Source of the DNA: Filobacillus milosensis
GTDB lineage: Bacteria > Bacillota > Bacilli > Bacillales > Alkalibacillaceae
Assembly: GCF_004402015.1 (NCBI RefSeq)
Contig: NZ_SOPW01000014.1
Coordinates: 26,875-90,874, forward strand
Length of the DNA stretch: 64,000 nt
Direction of reading: 5' to 3'
The notes under the pieces are model-generated. The model was given only the letters and a program-made list of their open reading frames with translations. It was not told the origin of the DNA and searched no databases. Below, in pieces: positions 34,697 to 44,038 of the stretch (the stretch's first letter is position 1; every line of letters starts with the position of its first letter). The position numbers and the translations under genes were made by a program.

Positions 34697-34899
34697 GTTT
34701 CAAACCCCTTTAGAAAATTTTAGGTAAAAATGATAGAATATTCAGTTTACAACGCCAGCTTATCATGGTATTAATTCATTAAAGGATTAAACGCTTTACT
34801 ACTTATAAGGCTGTGCTTCGATTGTATAAATGAAATTAGTTATTTACCGTTTCAAAACTATTAACATTGAATAAAAGTAGTATAGAGGAGGTATGTAGA

Positions 34900-35586
34900 G
34901 TGAGCCGCTGGATACAAGATGCAGGACACGGTGGAAAAGATACAGGTGCCGTAAAGTATGGACAAAATGAAAAAGAATGGACGTTAGAAGCAGCCATTTA
35001 CGTAAATGAAAGATTAAATGAGTTAGGCGTATCCTCCACGCTAACACGAACTGAAGATGTAACATTATCAAGAGACAATCGTACCGAAAAAGTGAGGGAG
35101 TATGATAAAGCTATTTCACACCATTTCAACGCTGGAGGTGGGACAGGCGCCGAATTTATACACAGTATTTATGCAAGTGGTAGCTTCGAAGAAATTTTAA
35201 AAGAAGAATTTCAACAAGCTGGTTATCCAGTTAGGAGAACATTTACTAGGAAGTATCCTAACAATGATGAATTAGATTATTATTATATGCATAGAGAAAC
35301 AGGAAGTACAAGGGTTACGATCGTCGAGTATGGATTTCTAGACGGGCCAAACCGAGATCAATTACAAGAAAAAAATTATAGAATTGGAATGTATGAGTCT
35401 GTAATAAGGGCGATATGCAGGGAAGAGGGAATTGCTTACAAAGAGAAAAATAATGACATAACAAGTCCTGAAGTTTTATATCGTGTAATATCAGGTTCTT
35501 TTAGCAAAAAAGAGAATGCAGAACAAAGAGTAGAAGATTTGAAAAATGCTGGGTTTGACGCCTTTATTGATCGTTTTGAACCATAA
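34900..35586 (+). CDS. N-acetylmuramoyl-L-alanine amidase (endolysin type) with SPOR domain
   Basis: 228 residues from GTG 34900, which has AGAGGAGG 8 nt upstream. The Amidase_3 domain (1-180) begins IQDAGHGGKDTGAVKYGQNE with the zinc His, then SHHFNAGGGTGAEFIHSIYA and ITVEYGFLDGPNRD-like text with the catalytic Glu. The last 40 residues (LYRVISGSFSKKENAEQRVE) form a SPOR peptidoglycan-binding domain. No signal peptide, so export would need a holin, and a holin gene follows after 14 nt. The pair looks like a phage lysis cassette. Confidence 0.85.
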   Translation: MSRWIQDAGHGGKDTGAVKYGQNEKEWTLEAAIYVNERLNELGVSSTLTRTEDVTLSRDNRTEKVREYDKAISHHFNAGGGTGAEFIHSIYASGSFEEILKEEFQQAGYPVRRTFTRKYPNNDELDYYYMHRETGSTRVTIVEYGFLDGPNRDQLQEKNYRIGMYESVIRAICREEGIAYKEKNNDITSPEVLYRVISGSFSKKENAEQRVEDLKNAGFDAFIDRFEP

Positions 35587-35600
35587 AGGAGGGGAGAAAA

Positions 35601-35855
35601 ATGGACATCTTAAACTTCATTATGGAAGATGCTTTAATTTTAGTTCCAGTTTTGATGATTCTAGGAAAAATAATTAAAACAGCTAAATTATTTCCGAGTC
35701 GCTATATCCCACTATCTTTATTACTCATGAGTATGGTTTTAACATCTATCGTGTTGGGTGTAACCTTTGATGCCTTTATTCAATCAATTTTAGTCGCCGG
35801 TGCAGCTGTATTTGGTCATCAGTTATTTAAACAAATGCGCTCTGTAGATGTATAG
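35601..35855 (+). CDS. phage holin family protein (Hol44-like)
   Basis: 84 residues with two to three membrane helices: ALILVPVLMILGKIIKTAKL, then SRYIPLSLLLMSMVLTSIVL and SILVAGAAVFGHQLFKQM. It matches the phage holin superfamily V/Hol44 pattern as I recall it. AAAGGAGGGG precedes the ATG. Together with the upstream amidase it forms a holin-endolysin pair, but no other phage gene is nearby. Confidence 0.8.
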   Translation: MDILNFIMEDALILVPVLMILGKIIKTAKLFPSRYIPLSLLLMSMVLTSIVLGVTFDAFIQSILVAGAAVFGHQLFKQMRSVDV

Positions 35856-35860
35856 ATTAT

Positions 35861-35897
35861 ATTAATTTAAGGGTGCGATTAGCACCCTTAAATTAAT
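35861..35897. terminator. bidirectional terminator between holin and gerC2
   Basis: A 16-bp perfect stem (35861-35876 with 35882-35897) around GATTA. It includes the stop codon of the minus-strand gerC gene. Confidence 0.9.
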
Positions 35898-36963
35898 TAA
35901 CAATCCCTGTCTCAGTAATAGTTACATCAACATTTACAGTGATTTCACAATCTGGATATTTATCATTCCATTGTTGTTGATTCCATGATCTTGATTTGCT
36001 TCTAATTTCTTCTCCAAAACCTACAGGGTCAATATTTAATTCTTGAAATTGTGAAATCATTTCAGATGCTTGTGTTTTGATTTTATCCTCAATACTTTTT
36101 TCAATTTGATGCATGATTTTGTCATTAACAACTTCTCCTGAAAATTCTTTAATAATTCCATATAATTTAATATCTACTTTTATTGTAGGAGATTGTTCTA
36201 TATTTTTTACTTTAATTGTTCGCTTTCCATTTACCTTATAAATAGCGACTACTTCTTTGTTATCTAACTCTGCTGTAAAAATTCCTCGTTTGGTTTTAGG
36301 TTGAACAAGCGTTTTAAATGTAAATAAAGAATCAGATGGCAAATCACTGACCATTTTATCATCTTTAAATAGAGCAATTCCTGTTATTTTTACATTCTGA
36401 TTATAAGTATTTATTATTGGAGCATAAGGGTCAGATCCTTCAGCATAAAAACCATTCAACCATAGATGTAGATTCATTTTAGGAGTTAAACCCAATTCAA
36501 TATTTTGATTAATCATATCCGCTATGTACATACCATTATCTTGGGAACTATATTGTCCACTTAATAGCTGATTAACCTCTTCGTCAGAAATAGCTAAAAA
36601 GGCTCGTGTACCAATAGAAGGGTCTCGAACAAGGAGATCAATGATTGGTAAGAGACCTTTTTCTGCCAACTTTTTGTTGTATAAAATGACTTCTAATTTT
36701 CCTTTAACAAATGGCTTTGATGACATGTTATCCATTTTCTTATTTCCTTCAGTTGTAATATTAGCAATATCTGTATGTGTTTCACTTGATGTAGATTGAT
36801 CGGATCTAAATAAAGGTACAACTGTTGTAATTTTTAGTTCTTCAGTATTAATTGGATCGTATCCAATGGCTGTGACCAAACGAACATCATCTAGAATATT
36901 TTTCTTCAAACATCCAGTTAATAACAATAATATGAGCAGAAGACTAATCCATTTTTTAATCAT
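35893..36963 (-). CDS. germinant receptor C subunit, Ger(x)C lipoprotein, operon 2
   Basis: 356 residues. Signal peptide with lipobox LLTGC (about residue 18), then DDVRLVTAIGYDP, SSKPFVKGKLEVILYNKKLA, DPSIGTRAFLAI and LNIDPVGFGEEIRSKS, the same motifs as in the operon 1 copy. Last gene of the minus-strand gerA-B-C operon 2; overlaps gerB by 8 nt. Confidence 0.93.
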   Translation of the reverse strand: MIKKWISLLLILLLLTGCLKKNILDDVRLVTAIGYDPINTEELKITTVVPLFRSDQSTSSETHTDIANITTEGNKKMDNMSSKPFVKGKLEVILYNKKLAEKGLLPIIDLLVRDPSIGTRAFLAISDEEVNQLLSGQYSSQDNGMYIADMINQNIELGLTPKMNLHLWLNGFYAEGSDPYAPIINTYNQNVKITGIALFKDDKMVSDLPSDSLFTFKTLVQPKTKRGIFTAELDNKEVVAIYKVNGKRTIKVKNIEQSPTIKVDIKLYGIIKEFSGEVVNDKIMHQIEKSIEDKIKTQASEMISQFQELNIDPVGFGEEIRSKSRSWNQQQWNDKYPDCEITVNVDVTITETGIVN

Positions 36964-38059
36964 GTTGTTTTCTCCTTCCTAGTCGAAGGTAAGAAAATAT
37001 AAATAAAAAAGGAATATAAATCAAAAATAGATAGAAAGCAAATTGAGATAATAATTTATTAATGGTCTCAATTTCTTTTTGAGTTTTTATTAAATAATTT
37101 GCTAATAAATTCAAACTTAACATGATGATTAAAGCTTTTCGTTGACTGAATCTAAATAATTGTCTTGCTCCACGAGATGCTGCCCAAAACGCTAAACATA
37201 TATTAGGTAAAATGATTAGAGCCCATGATGAAATCCCGATATACTCAAATCGTTCAACAAATGGTAGTTCAATTGATTTCCACATAGTTAAAGTAGGCCA
37301 TTTTTGTCTAAGTAAGTGACCCTTGGTGTAATAAGCCAATGAAAAAACCATGATGATTATATAAAGACAGAGTGTTAAAAAATTACCTCCATGACCCCAT
37401 AATTTAGTTTTGTTGGCTTTTTTTAAGTAAGGATAATACATTAATAAGACTGTAAATCCAATAAAACTAAAAGTCATTTCTTGAGTAGCTAAGAGAATAT
37501 CTGTCGTTGAGTGATTCCAAACAGGTAATAATCTTTTGAAATTGGTATAATCCATTGTATAAAATAACGAAAAAATAAGATAAGATGGGATGACAGTACC
37601 TAAAAAGCAAACGCCTACAACTACTCTGAACCCCCCAGTAATTAAATAATAAAGCAATAAACTAAAAATCAATGTCACAACAATAATATTAATTTCTTGA
37701 AACATCCAAACCTGAATAACTTGTAAATAAGTTCTTAAAACAATAACCCCAATTGTCCAAAAGTATATAATCCAAACAAAACTAAACAATCCACCAATCC
37801 ATCTTCCAAAAACGTCATAATGAATGGTAATTAAATCACCATTACCAAATTTGAGAATTTTATAGATCATCCAAATCAAAAAATGAATCATTAACCCTGC
37901 GAGCAAAACCGGAATCCATGAGTCATTACCTACACGTTCAACAATCGATGTCTGAAATCCTAAAACACCAACTCCAATCTGAATAGAACAAATAAGGAAA
38001 AATGCTAAAGAACCTGATACTTTATATTTTGGGTTGATTTGTCTTTGTAATTCCTTCAC
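36956..38059 (-). CDS. germinant receptor B subunit, operon 2
   Basis: 367 residues, ten predicted membrane helices, GerAB/GerKB permease-like family: begins KELQRQINPKYKVSGSLAFF and contains SIQIGVGVLGFQTSIVERVG and RFEYIGISSWALIILPNICL. It is the intact counterpart of the frameshifted gene at 21378-22486 and binds the germinant within the receptor complex. It starts 8 nt after the A subunit gene. Confidence 0.94.
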   Translation of the reverse strand: MKELQRQINPKYKVSGSLAFFLICSIQIGVGVLGFQTSIVERVGNDSWIPVLLAGLMIHFLIWMIYKILKFGNGDLITIHYDVFGRWIGGLFSFVWIIYFWTIGVIVLRTYLQVIQVWMFQEINIIVVTLIFSLLLYYLITGGFRVVVGVCFLGTVIPSYLIFSLFYTMDYTNFKRLLPVWNHSTTDILLATQEMTFSFIGFTVLLMYYPYLKKANKTKLWGHGGNFLTLCLYIIIMVFSLAYYTKGHLLRQKWPTLTMWKSIELPFVERFEYIGISSWALIILPNICLAFWAASRGARQLFRFSQRKALIIMLSLNLLANYLIKTQKEIETINKLLSQFAFYLFLIYIPFLFIFSYLRLGRRKQHD

Positions 38060-38067
38060 AGCAATCC

Positions 38068-39567
38068 CTACTCATCTATTTCTTTTTTTTGCTTCGCTTT
38101 CTTTTGATTAAATCTAATTGTATCTTGAGCTTGCGTTTCTATAGGTCGTTTAGACTGAAAGGACCATGGTAAACGAACAAATGCATCTTTCAAATCGTTA
38201 ACTCTTGGTGGAAAAATTGGCTCTAAGAAAGGTCTGCCAAGAGATGTTAATCTTAATAAGTGCGCCATAACAAAACAAAAAGAAATCGAAACACCTAAAA
38301 GCCCCCAAAAGTGTGCCATAAACAAGAAAGGGAAGCGTATTAGCCTGATGGTATTACCCATTTTGTAAACAGGTGTTGTAAAAGATGCCAAGGCAGCTAG
38401 AGCGACAATAATTAATAGAACATTACTTGTTAAACCGGCCTCTACTGAAGCGGTACCAATAACAATACCTCCTACGATACCGATCGTCTGACCGACTTTG
38501 GTAGGCAGTCTTGCTCCAGCTTCACGTAAAAGTTCAATTGCCAATTCTAAAAATATGGCCTCAAGTATTGGTGGCAATGGTATTTCTCTTCTTGAAGTAA
38601 CAAGAACTCCTAGCAAGTCTTTTGGAATCATCTCATAATGATAGGTTAATACAGCAACATATATTGGAGTTACTAGTATTGAAAACATAACGGCGAATAA
38701 TCTAATTAAGCGAAAGATTGAGGCGACAATCCAATTTAAGAAATAATCTTCAAAAGCTGAAAAGAATTCCACAAGGGTTGTTGGTCCAATGATTCCATGT
38801 GGTGCCCCATCAACCAAGAATGCTACCTTACCCTCTGATAAGACAGCTACCACTCTGTCAGGCCGTTCAGTATCCACGAGTTGAGGAAATGGTGAATGGT
38901 GATTGTCTGATATGAGTTGAACGATATATGAGCTATCAATGATTGAATCAATTTCAATATCTTCAATTCTCTGTTTTAAAGTATTTAAATTTTCCTCATT
39001 AGTGATGCCTTCGATTGATAATATAGCTACTTTGGTTTTTGTTAATTTACCGACCGTTAACTCATCTACTCTTAACTCCGGAATGGGTAATCGTTTTCTA
39101 ATTAGATTGAGATTTGTATCCAACGATTCCACAAACGCTTCTTTTGGTCCAACTACAGTGAATTCTACTTCGGGAATGGAGACTTTTCTTGATTTTTCTT
39201 TCTTAACCTTTATTAAAAGCACTGTTTCATTGTGTTTAAGCTGTAGCATACAATAACCTGTTAAGATTTTATTTTGTATGGTCCGAATGTCATTTGTTAT
39301 TTCTGAGGCTTCGATTGGTATCGTATTTTTTATTTCCTCAAGATTTTGAAATTCTTTTTTCTGAATATATGGTAAAACGTCACGCTGTAAGGCAGCATCA
39401 TCTACAAGAGATGAGAAATAGTACAGAGTCATAGGTTGTCCAACAATTATATTAGATTGTTTAAAATCTTTGGACCCTTCAAACTGCTTAATCAAATCAG
39501 GTAGTGTCTGATCCACTTCACTTTGTTGTTTTTGGTTAGATTTTTGAAACCTCTTCAAAAATTTCAT
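38068..39567 (-). CDS. germinant receptor A subunit, operon 2
   Basis: 499 residues. Same layout as the paralog at 19848: hydrophilic N-terminal domain, VEFTVVGPKEAFVESLDTNL, LSEGKVAFLVDGAPHGIIGP, then membrane segments with SRREIPLPPILEAIFLELAI and LPTKVGQTIGIVGGIVIGTA. I take the ATG at 39567 with GGGTGA upstream over the TTG four codons earlier. Head of the minus-strand operon 2. Spore inner membrane, expressed in the forespore in relatives. Confidence 0.93.
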   Translation of the reverse strand: MKFLKRFQKSNQKQQSEVDQTLPDLIKQFEGSKDFKQSNIIVGQPMTLYYFSSLVDDAALQRDVLPYIQKKEFQNLEEIKNTIPIEASEITNDIRTIQNKILTGYCMLQLKHNETVLLIKVKKEKSRKVSIPEVEFTVVGPKEAFVESLDTNLNLIRKRLPIPELRVDELTVGKLTKTKVAILSIEGITNEENLNTLKQRIEDIEIDSIIDSSYIVQLISDNHHSPFPQLVDTERPDRVVAVLSEGKVAFLVDGAPHGIIGPTTLVEFFSAFEDYFLNWIVASIFRLIRLFAVMFSILVTPIYVAVLTYHYEMIPKDLLGVLVTSRREIPLPPILEAIFLELAIELLREAGARLPTKVGQTIGIVGGIVIGTASVEAGLTSNVLLIIVALAALASFTTPVYKMGNTIRLIRFPFLFMAHFWGLLGVSISFCFVMAHLLRLTSLGRPFLEPIFPPRVNDLKDAFVRLPWSFQSKRPIETQAQDTIRFNQKKAKQKKEIDE

Positions 39568-39647
39568 CTTTTCACCCAAACTATTTAAATTGAGTACACG
39601 TAATTCATAATTTTTCCTGAGTAAGTTTTTCTATACATGACTAGCAA

Positions 39648-41420
39648 TTATAAATCAGACATCGCTGAAAAAGGACAACCTAATTGTTTGATTCTTTGAG
39701 TGACATTATTTATCGTAAAGTTTGCAGGATTAAGGTTTTCATTTACTTCATCCCAAAATAGAGGTGTTGCCACTGTGGCACCCTCAGTAGCTCGCGGAGA
39801 GTAAGGTGCGACTATGGTTTTTCCTTTTGCGTGTTGAACATAATCAATATAAAGGCGTTTGCCCCTATTTTTTTTCAATCGTTCAATTGTAAAATCATCA
39901 GAGTATTGATCCACTAATACATGGGCAACGGCTTCCATAAATTCACGTGTCTGATCAAATGTCATACTTTCTGGTTGAAGCGGGATGTGAATTTGTAACC
40001 CAGTTTTACCAGAAGTTTTTACAAAAGGTCTATAACCTTGATGTTCCACCATTTCTTTAATTAATTGAGCTGCTTTGATCGCTAGATGAAATTCATGATG
40101 AGAAGGTGGGTCTAAATCAAAAACCATTTCATCCGGATATTCAGAGTGAATAGTATGGAAGGGGACATGAAACTCAAGTGCTGCATGATTACCAAACCAT
40201 AGCAAACTCCTCAAATCATTACAGAGTATATCTTCATCACCATCTTCACCTGAAATAGTTTCAATAAAATCTGGAGCATAATCAGGTAAATGTTTTTGAT
40301 AAAAGAAATGCTCATTGATGCCATCAGGATATCGAATCATCGTTAATCGCTTATTATTCAGTTTTGGCAAAAGGAAAGGCGCAACTTCTCGTAAATACAA
40401 AACATACTGGCGCTTATTAATGTTAGGAAATAAAAGCTTATCTGCCTTGGAAATTTCAATTTCTGGTGGTAATTGAGCTAATCCTTCTTGAATTATGATA
40501 TTTGTGCAATGATCAGGTTCAAGGTCAAACCGAAAATGATGGAAGGAAGGTTCTCTTAATTCTGCCTCATGTGCATCAAGACAATTAATATCAATGCATG
40601 CACTCGGTGGAACGGACCAGGTCGTTCGATTAAATTTTTCTCCATTTTCCTGAATAAAAGTGGACAGGGTATTCTTTTCGTGTGTCGGAAATCCGTTTTT
40701 AACTTTTCCTAAAGTTAATAATTCATCTTCTTTATAATAACTAAGTTTAAAATATTTGTTATTAGCATCCCACCCAGTTATTATTCCAGGTATAATGCGA
40801 TAATTTTTAACCTTTACCCATTCATTCGTTCGTTTTCCTTCGACGTATTTTGAAGTTGTTTGTTTGGCTACAATACCTTCACTTTGATGTAAATTAACCA
40901 CCTTTGAAATCTCATTAATCGATTTAAATTGCTGTACGATGTTCACGGGTCTAAAAATGTTAAGGGTATTAATTTCAAGTTGATAAAAAATTCCTTCTAG
41001 TTTAGCTCGTCTTTCTTTATAACTGATTTGGGCAAGTGATTGATTGTCGGATTTAAGTAAATCAAATGCTAAAAAACATGCAGGTCTAGTTTGGCTTGTT
41101 TTGTTAATCTTTTCTTTGGATTTCAATCGTCCTCGCTGTTGAATCAGAGGAAAGATGGCTTGGAATTCAGTTCTTAAAATAGTGATTTCACCGTCTAAAA
41201 AAAGCGGTAAATAATGGCTTATGTATTTTTCATGTTGTTTACACCAATCTACTATTTCCGGGAACGATGAAGTTAAATCATTACCATTCCGGCTCCATAA
41301 CTTAATGACATTATTTGTCCATTCTAATCCACAACGAAATCCATCATATTTAACTTCGTAAACCCATTTCTTTTGAGTAGGTGCTTCAGTAACTAATGTC
41401 GGTAACATCGGTTTCCACAT
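39648..41420 (-). CDS. ligD: DNA ligase D, NHEJ (ligase-polymerase type)
   Basis: 590 residues in the Bacillus order: N-terminal ATP-dependent ligase with VYEVKYDGFRCGLEW (catalytic Lys24 in KYDG), FLDGEI and EGIVAKQ motifs, followed by a C-terminal LigD polymerase/primase domain (about 300-590) with LDPP, HIPL and RGKRLYIDYVQ. There is no phosphoesterase domain, as usual in Bacillus. It repairs double-strand breaks in spores with Ku, which is divergently encoded next door. I chose the ATG at 41420 because GGAGG is 7 nt upstream. Confidence 0.93.
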   Translation of the reverse strand: MWKPMLPTLVTEAPTQKKWVYEVKYDGFRCGLEWTNNVIKLWSRNGNDLTSSFPEIVDWCKQHEKYISHYLPLFLDGEITILRTEFQAIFPLIQQRGRLKSKEKINKTSQTRPACFLAFDLLKSDNQSLAQISYKERRAKLEGIFYQLEINTLNIFRPVNIVQQFKSINEISKVVNLHQSEGIVAKQTTSKYVEGKRTNEWVKVKNYRIIPGIITGWDANNKYFKLSYYKEDELLTLGKVKNGFPTHEKNTLSTFIQENGEKFNRTTWSVPPSACIDINCLDAHEAELREPSFHHFRFDLEPDHCTNIIIQEGLAQLPPEIEISKADKLLFPNINKRQYVLYLREVAPFLLPKLNNKRLTMIRYPDGINEHFFYQKHLPDYAPDFIETISGEDGDEDILCNDLRSLLWFGNHAALEFHVPFHTIHSEYPDEMVFDLDPPSHHEFHLAIKAAQLIKEMVEHQGYRPFVKTSGKTGLQIHIPLQPESMTFDQTREFMEAVAHVLVDQYSDDFTIERLKKNRGKRLYIDYVQHAKGKTIVAPYSPRATEGATVATPLFWDEVNENLNPANFTINNVTQRIKQLGCPFSAMSDL

Positions 41421-41511
41421 AAACATTCCTCCAATATCCATTCATTATTTTTTCTAATCCTTGAATTATTATTAGAACAACGTGAAAACTAATCCCAAAA
41501 GAGGTGATCGA

Positions 41512-42384
41512 ATGCATACAATGTGGAAGGGAACTATCAGTTTCGGGTTAGTTAATATTCCAGTAAAATTACATTCAGCAACGGAAAATAAAGATATTAA
41601 GTTAAGGAACTTGCATAAGGAATGTCAATCGCCAGTTAAATATGAAAAGGTTTGTCCAGTTTGCGAAAAAGAAGTAGGCAATGATGACATTGTTAAAGGA
41701 TTTGAGTACACCAAAAATAAATTTGTCATTTTAGAAGATGAAGATTTAGAATCGATTAAAGATGCGAATGAAGATAAATCCGTTGAAATTATGGACTTCG
41801 TCAAGTTAGAGGAAATTGATCCAATTTATTTTGACCGCAGTTATTACCTATCACCAAACGATGGTGGAGGAAAAGCCTATTCATTATTGAGAGAGGCATT
41901 GAAAGATACAGGTAAAATAGGCTTAGCTAAGATCACCATTAGATCTAAAGAACATCTTGCGGTCGTACGTATTTACAACAATACCCTGGTCATGGAAACG
42001 ATACATTACCCAGATGAAGTCAGAGATTTTCAAGAAGTGCCTAACGTTCCTGAAGAAACTAATGTGAATGATAAAGAGTTAGAAACGGCTAAAATGCTAA
42101 TTGAACAGCTAAGTACTGAATTTGATCCTGAACAGTACACTGATGAATATCGAACCGCCTTATTAGATTTAATTGAAAAGAAAAAGGCTGGAGAAGAAAT
42201 CTCTACAGCCAAAGAGCCTAAAACACCAGATAATGTGACAGATTTAATGGAAGCCCTGGAAAAGTCCCTTAACAAAACGCAAAAAGGAAAGAAAAAGACA
42301 GCGGCAGCTTCCAAGAAAAAATCGACTACAACATCTAAGAAAAAGAAATCAACAAATAATAAAAAGAAAACAGCTACATCTTAA
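41512..42384 (+). CDS. ku: DNA end-binding protein Ku
   Basis: 290 residues: HTMWKGTISFGLVNIPVKLH start, the Ku core with CPVCEKEVGNDDIVKGFEYT and KNKFVILEDEDLESI, and a Lys-rich tail of about 40 residues (KKKSTTTSKKKKS), which in other bacterial Ku proteins aids DNA binding and LigD recruitment. AGAGGTGAT precedes the ATG at 41512. Divergent from ligD with 91 nt between the starts, so a shared control region is likely. Confidence 0.95.
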   Translation: MHTMWKGTISFGLVNIPVKLHSATENKDIKLRNLHKECQSPVKYEKVCPVCEKEVGNDDIVKGFEYTKNKFVILEDEDLESIKDANEDKSVEIMDFVKLEEIDPIYFDRSYYLSPNDGGGKAYSLLREALKDTGKIGLAKITIRSKEHLAVVRIYNNTLVMETIHYPDEVRDFQEVPNVPEETNVNDKELETAKMLIEQLSTEFDPEQYTDEYRTALLDLIEKKKAGEEISTAKEPKTPDNVTDLMEALEKSLNKTQKGKKKTAAASKKKSTTTSKKKKSTNNKKKTATS

Positions 42385-42391
42385 TTTATGG

Positions 42392-42424
42392 TAAGGTCTG
42401 AAACAGTTTCAGGCCTTATTTAAT
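42392..42424. terminator. bidirectional terminator between ku and coiled-coil A
   Basis: TAAGGTCTGAAA (42392-42403) pairs with TTTCAGGCCTTA (42407-42418), one T-G pair. The right arm contains the stop of the minus-strand gene. Confidence 0.8.
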
Positions 42425-43012
42425 TTTAAAAAAACTGTACAGAAATCTCTGTATTACATTTTGTGATTGAGAAGTTTGTTCATTAATTTGAGTTTTCGAC
42501 TTCACATTAGGAACCTGGTTTGGTCTGAAGTTATTACTTTTATTTCGATTTGCTTTTACAAATTTATAAGTATTGTTCCGGAAATGTTTAGTAGGAATTT
42601 GTTGAATACTTTCAGAAGAGTTAATTAGATGTCTTAATTGTTGGAAGGACAAATTAGCTTGTGACTTTATTTGTTTAGCTTTATCAGGAGTATTTGTTTC
42701 ATTTGGTAATGACATTTTAATCTGACTGACATCAGCTTGAATGGATTTTAATGTTTGTTGAATATCAATTAAAATTTTGTCTGCATCAATTGTAGAGTTT
42801 TTATGGTTTAGATTGTTGTTGTTCATAATCTTCTCATATGTATCTTCTAATTTACTTAAACGTTTGTTTTGCTCTTTTAAATTAGAGTTAAATTTTAAAA
42901 AATCATATGATTGAGGACTGTTGTATAATAACTCTAATAACCTCTGGTATTGTTCTAAGAGAGATTTCATGTATTCAACTTCATCTAGATTATAGAGCTG
43001 ATACCTTTTCAC
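42416..43012 (-). CDS. coiled-coil protein of module A
   Basis: 198 residues from GTG 43012 (GAGGAGGG 6 nt upstream). A helical, coiled-coil prone middle (EYMKSLLEQYQRLLELLYNS, DADKILIDIQQTLKSIQADV) is followed by a basic Asn/Gln-rich C-terminus ending VIQRFLYSFFKIK. No known family. It resembles the protein encoded at 55032-56005: both have LxFQQLRHLINSS or SEFRQLQQIISSS in the middle and a short hydrophobic end. Divergent from 43117, as in module B. Confidence 0.65.
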   Translation of the reverse strand: MKRYQLYNLDEVEYMKSLLEQYQRLLELLYNSPQSYDFLKFNSNLKEQNKRLSKLEDTYEKIMNNNNLNHKNSTIDADKILIDIQQTLKSIQADVSQIKMSLPNETNTPDKAKQIKSQANLSFQQLRHLINSSESIQQIPTKHFRNNTYKFVKANRNKSNNFRPNQVPNVKSKTQINEQTSQSQNVIQRFLYSFFKIK

Positions 43013-43055
43013 ATTGACCCTCCTCATCGTCTAGTAAAATAACCTTATCATATTA

Positions 43056-43069
43056 CACATTCTAATGTG
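43056..43069. promoter_or_regulatory. 14-bp dyad between divergent module A genes
   Basis: CACATT-CT-AATGTG, a perfect dyad in the 104-bp gap between 43012 and 43117. It is a candidate operator; no equivalent was found at module B. Confidence 0.3.
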
Positions 43070-43116
43070 CATAAGCTTTATTATAATATTCTATTATTTG
43101 GGGGAAGTGTAAATGC

Positions 43117-43695
43117 ATGGGTGAAGATCATTTCAATATGTTAAATAATTTAATTGAAGAACTTGATGACCAGACTGAGAAATACGTAAATCAGATGAAA
43201 AATCGTGTGTCTGCTATTAAAGAATCAACTTCCAGTGGAAGTGTACTTTGTTATTTTACTTATTCATTTAATATTTCACACTGTGCAAATAAGGAAAACA
43301 TTATGCTCTGTTCATTTAATGTAATAAACTTGAGCAAAAAAGCTGTTCATAATCCGTACATATGTCTAAATATCCCGACTGACCAAGGCTTCAATATGAT
43401 GGGAAAGATAATTCAGCCAAATCATAATAATTTAAAAAACCAATCAGATGCATGGGAAAGATTTACACAAACGGAAAACAATAATGAGTATTGGCTTCGA
43501 CCAGTTAATAATGAGTCTATACCTCCTAATGAAAGAATAAAGTTTTCTAATTTTCAGATTAAATGGAATGCTATAAAACAGTATAGCGCAAGTATTAAGG
43601 GTTATTTTTATAGTGATGAATATCCTAATGGGTTAAATGCTATAAATGGAGTAAGCGTCAATGGCAATGTTGAAGGGAGAGAGAGCAATGGATAA
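43117..43695 (+). CDS. module A protein 1, unknown
   Basis: 192 residues. An N-terminal helix (MLNNLIEELDDQTEKYVNQM) and a beta-rich domain (LCYFTYSFNISHCANKENIM, SFNVINLSKKAVHNPYICLN, EYWLRPVNNESIPPNERIKF) that reads like a small immunoglobulin or jelly-roll fold. The C-terminus AINGVSVNGNVEGRESNG is recognisable in the decayed copy at 56228-56352. No signal peptide. GGGGGAAG lies about 10 nt before the ATG. Overlaps the next gene by 8 nt. Function unknown. Confidence 0.65.
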   Translation: MGEDHFNMLNNLIEELDDQTEKYVNQMKNRVSAIKESTSSGSVLCYFTYSFNISHCANKENIMLCSFNVINLSKKAVHNPYICLNIPTDQGFNMMGKIIQPNHNNLKNQSDAWERFTQTENNNEYWLRPVNNESIPPNERIKFSNFQIKWNAIKQYSASIKGYFYSDEYPNGLNAINGVSVNGNVEGRESNG

Positions 43696-43975
43696 TGAAC
43701 AGCAACTAATAATAAAAAAATTAGTCCACCAAACTTTCCAAGAACAACTTGAAAAACTGAAAAAGAACAAAAGTGACAACAGCTATTTGTTCTTAGATAG
43801 TGATATTATACAACTAATAATTACAATTTTTCTTCTGAAAAACGAGAATGAACTAGTTGATAATAATCATGAAGATGTTAAATCAGATGAAATAAATGTT
43901 ATTCATAATAAGCTCAAAAAGATGATTGAGAATCAGAAGAAAGCTTTTGAAGAATTGTTTGATCAACTTTCTTAA
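43688..43975 (+). CDS. module A protein 2, unknown
   Basis: 95 residues, helical: QLIIKKLVHQTFQEQLEKLK, NKSDNSYLFLDSD, LLKNENELVDNN and KKMIENQKKAFEELFDQL. The paralog in module B (56345-56624) keeps NKQDNSVFLLER and IIKKNQEAFEEILDLL. Starts inside the last 8 nt of the preceding gene, an arrangement kept exactly in module B. Function unknown. Confidence 0.65.
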   Translation: MDNEQQLIIKKLVHQTFQEQLEKLKKNKSDNSYLFLDSDIIQLIITIFLLKNENELVDNNHEDVKSDEINVIHNKLKKMIENQKKAFEELFDQLS

Positions 43976-44038
43976 ATTTGAACTTCTTTGAATGGGTGGG
44001 CATATATATAACTACCAATTTTAAAGGATGGACGATTA

